Source of the DNA: Cristatella mucedo
Lineage: Eukaryota; Bryozoa; Phylactolaemata; Cristatellidae
Assembly (NCBI GenBank): GCA_009760855.2
Contig: WPIO01000054.1
Coordinates: forward strand, 824,001 to 888,000
Direction of reading: 5' to 3'
DNA length: 64,000 nucleotides
The position numbers were made by a program, and so were the translations under genes. The notes beneath the pieces were generated by a model. The model saw only the letters and a list, made by a program, of their open reading frames with translations. It did no database searches and was not told the origin of the DNA. The number at the start of each line of letters is the position of its first letter. Position 1 is the first letter of the stretch. Positions 1-30,789 of the stretch are shown one piece after another.

Positions 1-1119
1 CCGAGTCTGCAGTCGGATATTGACTCTGGCTGATACTATGCGAATATATAGGAGAGACGGCTGCTTCAGTTGCGGCAGTTCGAATAGTTCGATGGGCGAA
101 GAGATGTTCGTGAACAAACGTGGAACAAAACGCTAAGCAAAAGCAGAACAAAACTCGAGCAAGCATACGAGCCCAGCTGCTCGCAAACTAGTGCAGCAGA
201 CAACGGTGAATGGGCAAAGTCGATATAAAAAAAATGGAAGGCATAAGAAAGAATGCACCGTACCAAAAACCATCAAAGAAAAGCCGAACCGAAGACGCTG
301 CTTCATTGCAGCGAGCTAGCAGAGTAGCCGTGTAGGTGAGTGCAAACAATCAGGTGTACGAACGTTAGAGTACTGGGGTAGGTTTGCGTGTGCATGCTAG
401 TTTAGGAGCACGTGCTTCGAACGTGTGCTTATGTGTAAGCATGTATTTTTTGAGTGAAAGGGTGGCTTCGTGACTTTGCTCACCTATGAATGTGTCTCAG
501 TGACTGTGTTGAAACATGTGTGTGTGTGTGTGTGAGTTCGCGCGTGTGCGTGTGTGTGTGTGCGCGCACACCGTTATGCATGCAATCAATCAAAAGCAAT
601 CAAACACTGTCCAAAGATCCAGCAAAACAAGCTGACTGGCTCCACCTAGGTGCGCATTCCACAGACGGTCGTTATACACCTGCAGCAATGCTAAGAAGCA
701 ATTATTTCTAAAACCTGAGTGGAACCTCCTCGCTTGGTGTGAAGTTTTAGTATAACATTTTTGCTCATCTGCCACTACTCGTTTAAGTGTCTTAGATATG
801 ACAGATAGGAGACTGGGAGGAAGCCGCTAAAGTTGTCCTGGTCTAATGTTGCCTTCTTAATGAGTGGCATAACATTTAACAACCTTTTCTGATGAAAAGT
901 GCAAAGACAACCCCCGTAGACTGAAGACTTAATGCACGTTAGCACTTGCGTTTGCACTGCGTGAGAACGTTTCCTAAATTTTTGTATCCGTTAAATGACA
1001 AAGCACAGACACACAAATAAGAGAAGTTATGCGCATCGAGCAGACAAGGACCTCGTTGTGATCTACAGGTCAATTCAGAAATGAACCGCAGGTCATCACG
1101 ACCGGCCTGCACAACTCAC
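1..1119. other. LRRC9 intron 12 / left edge, no exon recognised
   Basis: No coding similarity seen on either strand. It contains a GT/GC alternating tract at about 516-568. The short open frames have no recognisable product. Confidence 0.5.
516..568. repeat. (GT)n microsatellite, interrupted
   Basis: Alternating GT with a CGCG interruption; capable of Z-DNA-type alternation. Confidence 0.85.
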
Positions 1120-21247
<20,128 letters not shown>

Positions 21248-22425
21248 GAGTGACCGGCAGAGGAGGACCTTTGCCAGACCGCATCACATTTGGCGATGCA
21301 TTGGTAAATGGCGAGGCGCTCGATCTGCAAGCAAAATGCTCCAACAGAAGTATGCATGGCCGAAGGTCGGCTGCTGCAAGTGGCAGAGAACAACAGCCGC
21401 TGCGCATGCGACGAGTCATTCCATAGCACGAGATGCTTCGAGATGCTTCTTAGGAGCCGGTATCAGTAACAGCGCATTTCTCGAGCGGCCCTGACTTGCT
21501 CACACCTATCAATAGGGGTAGCCACTTTAACATTAGCAGCATATGTTATGCTGTTATAAATCAATAGTTTACATTTAGCTGGCTGGAACAGACTGCAGCA
21601 TAAGGACAGATGAGTAATTAATCATCAACACTAAAGAGTGTCAAGTGCACCCTGCCACGGGGTTTGAGCATCTCTTAAATTCGGCAGAAAGCAATACCGT
21701 CTCCAGAGACAGAATGCAAAGTCGCTGTCATTGGTCTATCGGAAGACTCAGACGGTGAGATCGCGATGGATCGTACCAACCTTTACAGCAACTGGACGTC
21801 AAAATATCCACCCTTCTTGTATCGTATGCTGTACAGGAAGCAGAAAATCGACTGGACTCTCGCCAACCAAAAGCAACACAGCGTGCAAGGCCGGCCACTA
21901 GCGACATGGAAAGTTTCCATATCGATAAGCGCCTTCTTGACTTCCGACTGCCAAGATCTCGGTGCAAGCTACAGCTACATGGCAGGAAAAAAGAAGGCAG
22001 GGTGAAATATTAGCCGTGAGGGACGTGGCACCGGCAGCACAGCGGGCAGCCGGCACAACTAGTGAGTGATCTGACTGCTGGCTTGATCATGCGGATGCAG
22101 AGCAAAACTGACCCAAGAGGCCAGATTTCAATGGATTCGGTTCGTCGTCATGCATAGCTGAACTGCTACGCCTGCTTCAGCCTCCTCGTGCATTGGATCC
22201 TCCCACGGGAAATAGATTAAATGGATTAGCCTTTTCTTTCTTTCACTGATAGACCGTTTCCGACGAAAGCTTCCGCTGAGGATCCTAGATTGTGCAGCTC
22301 ACTTCCGGAGTGATAAGCAAATCACTCAGCCCTCTCAAGCCAAATCCAGTTAATCTTCTTAAGCTCTGCTGCACTGCTAATAGCATGCTGCTCACTCACT
22401 AGCTCTACTGCCACCCTGAATTGGC
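21248..22425. other. Sequence upstream of LRRC9 exon 1
   Basis: Presumed promoter/5' UTR side of LRRC9. No TATA box or clear motif could be assigned. The first 200 bp are GC-richer than the rest; no other gene recognised. Confidence 0.4.
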
Positions 22426-22603
22426 TATGCATTCACCGCTAGAAGGTAAAGAATTTTCGCTAAGGTCTGCGAGGGGAATATTGTTTACGCCCACTTACGA
22501 GATGGGCAGAGTGAAAAAGATTAGCCGGTACACGCTAGCTCGGTGAGCACACGTTGTTGACTACCTGCAGATAGCAAGCAGTCAGTGACCATATTTCTAT
22601 GCA
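22426..22603 (+). repeat. Left arm of a 178-bp inverted repeat
   Basis: Near-perfect reverse complement of 24144-24320: CGAGGGGAATATTGTTTACG, GAGATGGGCAGAGTGAAAAA, GATAGCAAGCAGTCAGTGAC on this strand recur inverted. A few mismatches only. Confidence 0.92.
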
Positions 22604-22690
22604 ACTTTCCCTTTATTTCGTGAGATGGAGGTAGTTGGCTATGGCGTGTGTGCACCGAAAAGCACTTGAGCTTTGAGTGTGGCACTCTAG

Positions 22691-22798
<108 letters not shown>

Positions 22799-23529
22799 CA
22801 TAATACACCCACTTGGTCTGCGAGGCTTTTTTGAATTATGGGTGAAGAATCCCATTAGGTGCGAGTTAGAACTTACTACTCTTCCTTATCTCAAGATGTA
22901 GAGAATCCCAACACGAAAAGCCGGAGAAGGAATCACTGTGTTCATGATGAGACGCTGGTGTAAGCGGCACACACTGCTCACAAGCACTCTAGCACCCAGA
23001 CGGTGGCATGGCCAGAAAAAGCTGCAAAACATTGTTATTGAGAGCTTACCCTTGACCTTGCCGGCAAGCCAGCCACGGGCTGTTGGCTTGCCGATAAGGT
23101 TGAGTGTTCAGCCAACTAAGCACGGTACTGAGTGCAGGTTGCAGCATAGCAGCATCCTTGCTGCACAACATCATGTACACACGTACCCTCGAAGGGCATC
23201 GACCTTGGCCCGCTTTGCAATCACTCGTGCGCCAATGCACACAGACCCACGGAGCAATGATCCCACTTGAACAATGATCCAGCAAACCACGGCTACTTAG
23301 TCTTCGTTTCTTTGTTAAGTTAGATATGGAATGAACCATGTGTACGCCCGTGCAACTACTGAGAGCCGGCGCACCAATGCACGAGCAGGCAGAGGCCGGC
23401 AGTCCTCAGCTGAGAGCTGAAAGCTGAATGCTGCAACACCATTGAGCTCAGCAACACTAAACTTCTCAACGGCAGAGCCGACCCCGACAAGGGTTGACAG
23501 ACAAAACTCTACTGGAGAGAGCATGGACA

Positions 23530-23960
23530 TTTATAATAATAATTTTAATAATAATAATAATAATACATTTGCATATTGTCCTCAGAGGACTCAATCTCTT
23601 TCTAGGCCCTTTACATATGCTGTAAAGGAAGCATGATTGAGTGGTTAATGATTGCATGCTTAATGTCAACAAGCATAACGTGGTTAGAGGTGAGGTGCAC
23701 AGGATCAGCATGCAAACATGGTCAATGGCAGCAGGCGCAGTGTCAGCACGCATAAGCACACAAAGGATGACTTACAGGAACCTGCTAAATGCTTTGACAA
23801 ATAGATGCTTTTTTAGCTTCTTTGTAAATGTCACGTCAAGACATGGGATGTCGAGACGTCAGTCGGAAGTGATTTCCAGGCTTTGGGAGCACATGAAACA
23901 TAGAAGGCACGGCCTCCAAAGAATTTGAGGTTCGTACGGGGTAGTAGCTAAACTATTGAT
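23530..23960 (-). mobile_element. Family-1 LINE 3' fragment
   Basis: (AAT)n, CAATCTCTTTCTAGGCCCTT, GCTGTAAAGGAAGCATGATT, then the 3' UTR and reverse C-terminal coding remnants (TTCCAGGCTTTGGGAGCACA, GAATTTGAGGTTCGTACGG) matching 26820-26930. Confidence 0.85.
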
Positions 23961-24143
23961 TCAGAAAAGCCTGCCCATCGGCAAGCAAAAACGTTGCCAC
24001 TCGTAAAACAGGTGGGAGTTCTGGGAATGCAGGATTTTCACTTCATTTAACAGGCCAATGGGTAATAAAAAATACTTGGCCGTGGCTAGACACACTAATC
24101 GCATGATGTATACGCTGCCTGAAGACCTAATACACTCTGTGCA

Positions 24144-24320
24144 GCATAGAAATATGGTCACTGACTGCTTGCTATCTGCAGGTAGTCAACAACGTGTGCT
24201 CACCGAGCTAGCGCGTACCGGCTAATCTTTTTCACTCTGCCCATCTCGTAAATGGACGTAAACAATATTCCCCTCGCAGACCTAAGCAAAAATTCTTTAC
24301 CTTCTAGCGGTAAATGCACA
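24144..24320 (-). repeat. Right arm of the 178-bp inverted repeat
   Basis: Inverted partner of 22426-22603, spacer about 1.54 kb. On this strand the arm is part of an open frame (24200-24406) ending KISRYALAR, of unknown identity. Confidence 0.92.
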
Positions 24321-25930
24321 TTAATGTTTGTCTCACGCGTTCTTATACGGTGGTTTGAGTCGAGATGGCTAATGGAACCGAGTTTTCCCAATGAGATTAC
24401 TAGCACGCTACCACTTTTTATACCATAAAATGCAATCGCATTCGGTCACACTGAAAAAACATTCAGTGACACTAATGAATTTATTTCATTCTACGTGAGC
24501 ATCGCAATTAGCATTATCACACTCAAACACGTTTAGCGACGTGCTCCTTGTAACTGTGGTGCTGCCTTTCGTAATTATTGAGACTGAATAAGGGCGCTCA
24601 TCCTTCTGCATAATACTTGATCCGTTGAAAATTTAACAGTTCTCGTCGCCCAAACAACATAACTCTTAAGCAGAGCATAGCTTCGTCAAGCTTGGCATCG
24701 CGTTTCGTAGAGAAGCCCTTGCCAGGAGACATAGTTCCGAAAAATTTTCGATGCGGTCCCTGATGAGAACATAGCCTGATCAGTGAGACACTAGCGATTC
24801 TGAATTTTGTATCGGCGGCGCCTTCTACGAGACATTTTATTTGACTTAAACGAATCGAACCACATGCTTGAATGCGATAGACGTGAGGAGACGAGAACCG
24901 CCAGTTACACACTAAAATAGTATGGGCCAGTTTGTTGCGAACAAATGAAAATAATGAAACCCACGAAATACCTGGAGCGATCTATGAGTATGATTTCCCT
25001 AGAATGCCTATTACGCACTCGGCTACAAGCCCGCTCTGCAATGCAGTCGCTGCTCAAGGGCTGCAGGGTCAGACGCATGTGACTACTTGCAGCCAACCAG
25101 TTGGTTATTGATCAACTTCCAGCCGGACATACAGCGATAGATGTATTGCAGCTGCACACTTCTCATACCTTTTGATTTTGGACGCTCACTCACTGAAAAG
25201 TACCGTACCAAGTTTCAGAGGCACATCTGACATTACCAGTGGGCTACCATAGTGGATATCCCACCAAGCCATACCGCAAACGACGATTGGTTCCTTTATC
25301 GCCAGGCGATGCAAAAAGCTCGTGCAGCTATTGGGGGCCGCTTTCGCCCCACCCACTAGCTGTTCCGTAGCCCCCCCCCCAACCTCCCTGTCACCGGACA
25401 ATCTTGGAATCGGCCTGACCAAATTTCAAGTCAGAAATAAATTTCCTTACAATTTGCATAAATTTGAAAAACTTCCAACCCATTTACAGCGAGAAGAATT
25501 TTTGTGTTTATTCGTAATCGCAGGCACAAGAGCTCCATAGATACTCAAAATACTTGGCAGTACAGTCGCCGCACTAACGCATCCTCTGAGCCTGCCGATG
25601 CTTGTGAGCCCTGCTGAGATATGAACGAGCGTTCTGAGTCACATCAAATTGCATGATATCGAGCGTTCTGAGTCACAACAATTTGCACCATAAAGCCAGC
25701 ATTTAATTCCTTGGAATTTTCCAACAGCAACAGCTCGTCCTGCATCCTCGTCGAAAGGCTGGCGCGAAGCTGCAGCACGCCTCAGTCCAAAAACTGGCTG
25801 GCTTGGCCGCGAGATTATCGTTCTGCACGTATAGACCCTATATCATAAAGAGTGGTATCATACAGTGTAAAATAGGGCCCCCAAATCAACTATACATTTA
25901 TAATATAAAAATTTCAGATCACATATACTC
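24321..25930. other. Intergenic, unassigned; open frames of unknown origin
   Basis: A 104-codon minus-strand frame at 24598-24912 contains FGTMSPGKGFSTKRDAKLDE and ends QRIKYYAEG; I do not recognise it. It may belong with the adjacent inverted-repeat arm. A C homopolymer lies near 25371-25380. Nothing else seen. Confidence 0.35.
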
Positions 25931-26460
25931 CTATGCTATTAGACCCAGTTGCTCGTGGGCTGATTGACTGAGCTGACGACCCGCATCCGGCTCTCCACGC
26001 AACTCCACGAAATCTCGATCTGCGGGATTCGCAATATTATAGCCGCTGGTGTGCCTAAGCATAAGCCCGATTAAGAAATAATAAATTAACCCATCATAAG
26101 CCCGAAAAAAGACTCGATCTGCTAACGTTTTCATGACTGTGTTCGGTGCATCGAGAATGGGACGGCCGTCGCCTTCAACGGCTAGCTGCTCAGGAGTCCT
26201 CCGAGCAACACCTGTGCCGACACGTTCACCAGGCGACTGTCGAGCCTCGGCAAAGAGGGTCACGACGTCGACTAGCCGGCAGGTCGGCGAGCAAGACGCG
26301 GAGGACACATTCGTGCGAGTCCGACCGCATCGAGGTCGGCTCGGACGTTCGTATCGACGACAGCGACCTGCTTCCAGAGGAGCCGGACGTCCCGGTGCAC
26401 CAGTAGTGCCAGGATGTGTAGTTCAAAGAAAGGAGCGACGCATTTCTAGAGCATAGCGGC
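25931..26460. other. GC/CpG-rich island with overlapping open frames, unidentified
   Basis: Between AT-rich flanks, about 26130-26450 is visibly CpG-dense and open on both strands: a minus frame of 125 codons (25931-26308) and a plus frame ending DDSDLLPEEPDVPVHQ at 26406. No family recognised. Could be an isolated exon, a promoter-like island or an inserted element. Confidence 0.4.
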
Positions 26461-26499
26461 ACCACGGCACGGACGATGATTTTTCAAGGACTTTAACTA

Positions 26500-27400
26500 T
26501 TATATTAATAATAATAATAATAATAATAATATTGCACTTGATAAAGCGCCCTCAGAGAACTTAATCTCTTTCTAGGCGCTTTACATTTGCTGCAAAGTGA
26601 TACGCAATAGAATAGTAAGTAAAATCATGCTTGAAAAACAAACAAAATGAATAACATGGTTAGGGGTTACATGCACTGGGTCAGCATGCAAATGTGGTTA
26701 GTGGCAGCATGAACAGTGTCAGCACGCATAAGCACATCGAGGACGAATCACAAGGGCCCACTAAATGCTGTCCTAAATAGGTATGTTTTTAAGTTTCTTT
26801 TAAATGTGGTCAGGTCAGGGGATGTTCTGATGCAGGTCGGGAGGGAGTTCCAGGCTGTGGGAGCATACGAACTAAATGCACGGTCTCCAAAGGATTTAAG
26901 GTTTGTACGAGGTATTTCTAGACTGTTGGATTCCGAAAAGCGAGTGGTACGATGCTTTGCCTGATGGGGTAGTATCTCTGAAAGATAGGCTGGAGCCATA
27001 GAATGAAGAGACCTAAAAGTGAGCGACAAAACCTTGAAGTCAATCCGTTGCTTGACTGGTAACCAGTGCAGGTCGGCGAGAAGTGGAGTAATGTGGCAAC
27101 TGCGACGCTCACGACAGACAAGCCTAGCTGCAGAGTTTTGCACCAGCTGCAATCGCCTGATCGCACATGCTGGTAGGCCAGTAAGCAGTGAGTTGCAGAA
27201 GTCGAGACGAGATGTCACGAATGCATGGACCAACTTGCACGTGGTATCCTTATCTAAACAAGCCCTAATTTTAGCAATGTTATGAAGCTGAAAATAGGCT
27301 GATTTGACTGTGGAGCTGATGTGGTCGTCTAACGAGAGGTCGCTTTGGAATATTATGCATGTATCTACAGCATGACATGTAGTTCGATTGCATTTGGGCT
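26500..27400 (-). mobile_element. Family-1 LINE, 5'-truncated copy with open C-terminal ORF2
   Basis: The longest family-1 copy. From the right on the minus strand: FQSDLSLDDHISSTVKSAYF, LVHAFVTSRLDFCNSLLTGL, IRRLQLVQNSAARLVC, LADLHWLPVKQRIDFKVLSL, AYLSEILPHQAKHRTTRF, PTAWNSLPTCIRTSPDLTTF and a stop near 26748. This is the ORF2 region C-terminal to the reverse transcriptase of CR1/L2-like (Jockey superfamily) LINEs. The 3' UTR follows to a perfect tail hairpin (AAAGCGCCCTCAGAGAACTT, CTAGGCGCTTTACATTTGC) and (AAT)n at 26508-26530. No reverse transcriptase core is present, so the copy is dead on arrival. The open frame suggests recent insertion. Confidence 0.92.
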
Positions 27401-27441
27401 GGTACCGCTCTTTTCCTAAGCAGCTGCTGGGAGCATCATCG

Positions 27442-27465
27442 GCCATCATCATCATCATCATCATC
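27442..27465. repeat. (ATC)n microsatellite
   Basis: CATCATCATCATC run; reads poly-Met/Asp in other frames. Confidence 0.85.
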
Positions 27466-27779
27466 AGCAACATCAGCTGGGAGCATCATCGGCCTGCTGC
27501 TGGTCCGCTTCTAATGAGGCAGGCCGATAGCCAGGCTGGTGAACAGATAGATAGTGGCTTCACCATCGGGGTGAAGGCCGAGGCACAGCCGGAGTCGGAG
27601 AGCAGACTCAGAGTGTGAGATGGGGGCGAAGGGATGCGTGCGCCTCTCGGCTCCGTGCGTTGGATAATAAACTGTTGGCGTTGTGCATCGGCCGGCACTT
27701 TGCTGCGCGAACCGAACGACATAATGCGAGGCCAGATCAGAAAAATCGTATTATACAGCAAATCTGCAGTCAATAATGG

Positions 27780-27960
27780 TAAATCAATAATGGCAATCTA
27801 AGAGTAAAGTAGAGCCACGAGCGGCTGATTAAATATTAAATTAAATTAATTATTTAATTTAATTAAATTAAACATTATTAAATGTCTCATTTAATTAGAT
27901 GTATATGTATATAGTATAGTATATGAATTAATTACATTATAACTAAATATTAAATAGCAT
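27780..27960. repeat. AT-rich low-complexity stretch
   Basis: TTAAATTAATT-type palindromic AT blocks, then a TATATAGTATAGTATATG stretch. Confidence 0.7.
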
Positions 27961-28070
27961 CAGAAGAATGTTTTTTTGGCTTGCCACCCTCTTGCAGAGG
28001 GCAATAAACGACTACCGCCTGCTCGACCGTGCATCTCGCGACCTGGGTAGTGAAGTCAGAAGCTTAGCAA
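27958..28070 (-). repeat. SINE family B, diverged
   Basis: Reverse core: CATCAGAAGAATG, CTTGCAGAGGGCAATAAACG, then CTGCTCGACCGTGCATCTCG in the B-box position and GACCTGGGTAGTGAAG. Confidence 0.55.
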
Positions 28071-28867
28071 TGGGTGGACAGGGGAAAACAGATGTCCCCG
28101 GGCGCCAAGGCCAAGGGGACGCCAAAAGCAAAATAGATTGTGCATACTTTTTTAATTTTTCATGTCGGAATACCAATCTTGATTTAAAGCAAGTCTTTGC
28201 TTCAATTCAATTTACTTAGCCAGTAAAGCGCGTTTACAGGACAAAGCTGTAGCTTGACGCTCTGACGGCGGCGCACACGGGATGACGCGGAAACACCGAG
28301 GAGCTTTGACCACCGTGTATTCGGCTGGCGCTCGCCTCCGTCAGAAGTTCCAACTGCCCCCATTCACTCCCTTCAGCCAGCCTGCCTAGGCAGGCTGCAT
28401 CTAGCCAAAGGCGAGCCTGGCCTGCTACGCAGCTACAAGGACTAGCCAGCGTGCCGTGGCTGAGCACCAACACACTAGTAGACCACACAAGCTAGGCTTA
28501 CTTAATTGGCTATGCTGTGACAACGCAGCAGTAATGTCTGACAACTTTTCAGTTGTCCAGAAGGGAATACTTCCCAGAAATGAGAAGGCGATTTTTGAAA
28601 ACTGTGATGACCACAGCTTGAACTTGGCAGAATTTAATGCTGCAAGTTAAGATTCCGTTGTGATTACCTTTTTTGGAACAACAGAGAGCACCCATTCATT
28701 CTTTTCAAGATCAACTCTGAGGTGGGAAGAAGTGCAGAACTCCGTCACTGTCAAACGTGACTCTGCAACAAGGTGGAGCGCAAGAGTGGAGGATATGAAA
28801 GCTATCAATTATGGATAGCATCGCAGGTTTTTAGAGCAACTGTCTGAGGACACAAGTGCAATGTGCG

Positions 28868-28937
28868 CAGCAAATGTAAAGTGCCTAGAAAGAGAGTGAG
28901 TTATCTGAGGGCGCTTTATCAAGTGGATTATTATTAT
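28868..28937 (+). mobile_element. Family-1 LINE tail nested in the hAT pseudogene
   Basis: GCAAATGTAAAGTGCCTAGA, GAGTGAGTTATCTGAGGGCG, CTTTATCAAGTGG and (ATT)n. It interrupts transposase homology, so it is younger than the hAT element. Confidence 0.85.
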
Positions 28938-29237
28938 TAAGTGGCACACTTGAAACAAGATGAGATGCTGGCCGTCTCCTACATTGCAGTTTGAAATTTA
29001 ACTTTTTTGGCTTTGTTGCCATTTTAATACAGCATCTTAAGGAAGATTGTTCGAGTTAAAAAAGACGGCAGGATCCAAATATGAACTTCAAAGACATCTC
29101 CTGTGATCTAAACTCTCATGAGATTGAGTTGTCAAGACTTCGAGACGACCTTTTCCAGCAATTACTACTCGATTGCAAAAGGAAGTGTGAATAGTAGGGA
29201 GTTGCAGTTGAACCAAGAATCTGCCTAAGGACACATA

Positions 29238-29315
29238 CAATAATAATAATAATAATGCACTTAATAAAGCGCCCTCAGAGAAATCAATCTCTTTCTAGGC
29301 GCTTTACATTTGCCT
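29238..29315 (-). mobile_element. Second family-1 LINE tail nested in the hAT pseudogene
   Basis: (AAT)n, TAATAAAGCGCCCTCAGAGA, CTAGGCGCTTTACATTTGC on the plus strand; opposite orientation to the first nested tail. Confidence 0.88.
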
Positions 29316-29965
29316 GGAGAACTCTCTCAAGATTTTGGTTTCGCGGTAGAGGAGATTTCGCAAATCATGAAACAGCTTAAACAGAACTAAAAAATACAAA
29401 CAAAAATCTGAAACAGACTATTGGAAATTTCAAGAATCGTGAAGAACGACAACACAGACTATCTCCATTAGGAAATTACAACTAGGTTTTAGCGGCTCAC
29501 AAATCTCGATGCCTGATTTCGTTTCTTGTTGGAAGCTGAGCAGCTTTAGAAGACACTTGACAAGCTAAACTCCGCCAGCAATTTCCAGATCTTGGAGGCT
29601 TCTATTGTTCAGACGTTAGTGGAAAAGAGCTGCACAACGAAATACGTGACTATGAAATGCTTTTTGCCGCACGTCACTACCCGGCACCAAAGACCGCTGG
29701 AACTCATGTCTTTCATTCTCAGCTATGGAGAGATGCTTTTCCCAAGTATAGAGTTGCCTTGCAAGTTCTTCTCACCATAGCTACCATATTAGTTGTCAGC
29801 TGTGAACTTTTTTTTATAGCAAGCTGAAGATAATACTACCCTATCTGAGAGCATCAATGGGGTAAGATCGACACTCCGATTCGGTCTTGTTAAGCATAAA
29901 GAAAGAAACGCTCGATAATATTTACTTTCGTACTGTGATAGGCCAGTTTGCCAAGTGCTCAAGGT

Positions 29966-30552
29966 AAAAAAATTCACCTAATTTAACTCGGCGTAGTATC
30001 TTGTACGTGCACTACGGTTAATAAAACTTTCTCGAGTCGATATGCCTGCTAGCGTGTGTTTTTTGCATTTCTTCTGTGGTGGAGCTATTTTGAAGCAATT
30101 TTTGACAAGAGCAGGGAAGGGAGCAACATTTGTAGCTTTGTCCCCGAAAGGTCTTCACTGAGCCTGTGCGTGAAGTGCAAGCACTTTACCACTGGGCGAT
30201 GACATGTACAGGCAGCAGCCAAAAGCTAGACTCCAAAACCGTATAATCACGGAGCAGAAAACCCTGTAGTCACGAGCGGGCTGCAGTGGCTCGTAACAGA
30301 GCATGGCGTGCGTCACAGAGCATGGCGTGCGACTCGTTGCTAGTGATGAGGCCACCGAGCACGCATTCGCCCTCGTCGACCTCGTTGCGGAGCAACTGGT
30401 GGCTCGAAGTTCAACGAGAAAGTTGGAAGAACAGCACTGCTGTATCGCGAAGACACGGCGACGTAGGCAGCCCACGAGAGCAATCAGGATAGCCCCTGTA
30501 GGCTTTCTTGCTCGCTATTTCTCAGAGCACTAGTTACACCCAATATGCAGAG
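29966..30552. other. Intergenic, unassigned
   Basis: No recognised element; open frames near 30155-30530 have no known product. Confidence 0.4.
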
Positions 30553-30553
30553 C

Positions 30554-30586
<33 letters not shown>

Positions 30587-30645
30587 GCACTATATATATA
30601 CATACATTTATGCACTATATATATATATATATATATATAGTGAAT
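30553..30645. repeat. (TA)n imperfect microsatellite
   Basis: Three TA runs separated by GTATATA and TGCACTATATA; CACTATATATATA motifs recur. Confidence 0.85.
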
Positions 30646-30789
30646 CAATGTATATAGCACTAATATTCGATATACTAAAGAAAACTGAAGCATAAAGTAA
30701 ACTGGGAACATATTAGCTACCGTAGATCGTGGTGCAAGCGGTGGGGGGACCTTAATCATCCTAATTAAGCAACTACTACTCCCGCAGCT

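Larger units (their letters stand above)
28490..29965 (+). pseudogene. hAT-family (DUF4371/ZMYM-like) transposase pseudogene
   Basis: Decayed cut-and-paste transposase. In order: CDNAAVMSDNFSVVQKGILP then NCDDHSLNLAEFNAA at 28520-28650 (family pattern YDNAxxMSGxYxGVQ...CxAHSLNL); FFGTTESTHSFFSRSTLRWE and VKRDSATRWSARVEDMKAI at 28670-28805 (family pattern F..S..RW...SxTRWSAR); and a C-terminal dimerisation region at 29690-29965 with RPLELMSFILSYGEMLFPSI, VALQVLLTIATILVVSCE in a shifted frame, then LRASMG and IGQFAKCSR. Frameshifts and stops break it throughout. Two family-1 LINE tails have inserted. The Asp of the DNAA motif and the HSLNL motif survive. Family assignment comes from recalled consensus. 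Confidence 0.8.

Noticed and set aside
26748-27473. 241-codon ORF as a host gene
   Set aside because: It is the C-terminal ORF2 of a family-1 LINE; the same protein recurs at 61385 and, decayed, at 4330, with LINE tails.
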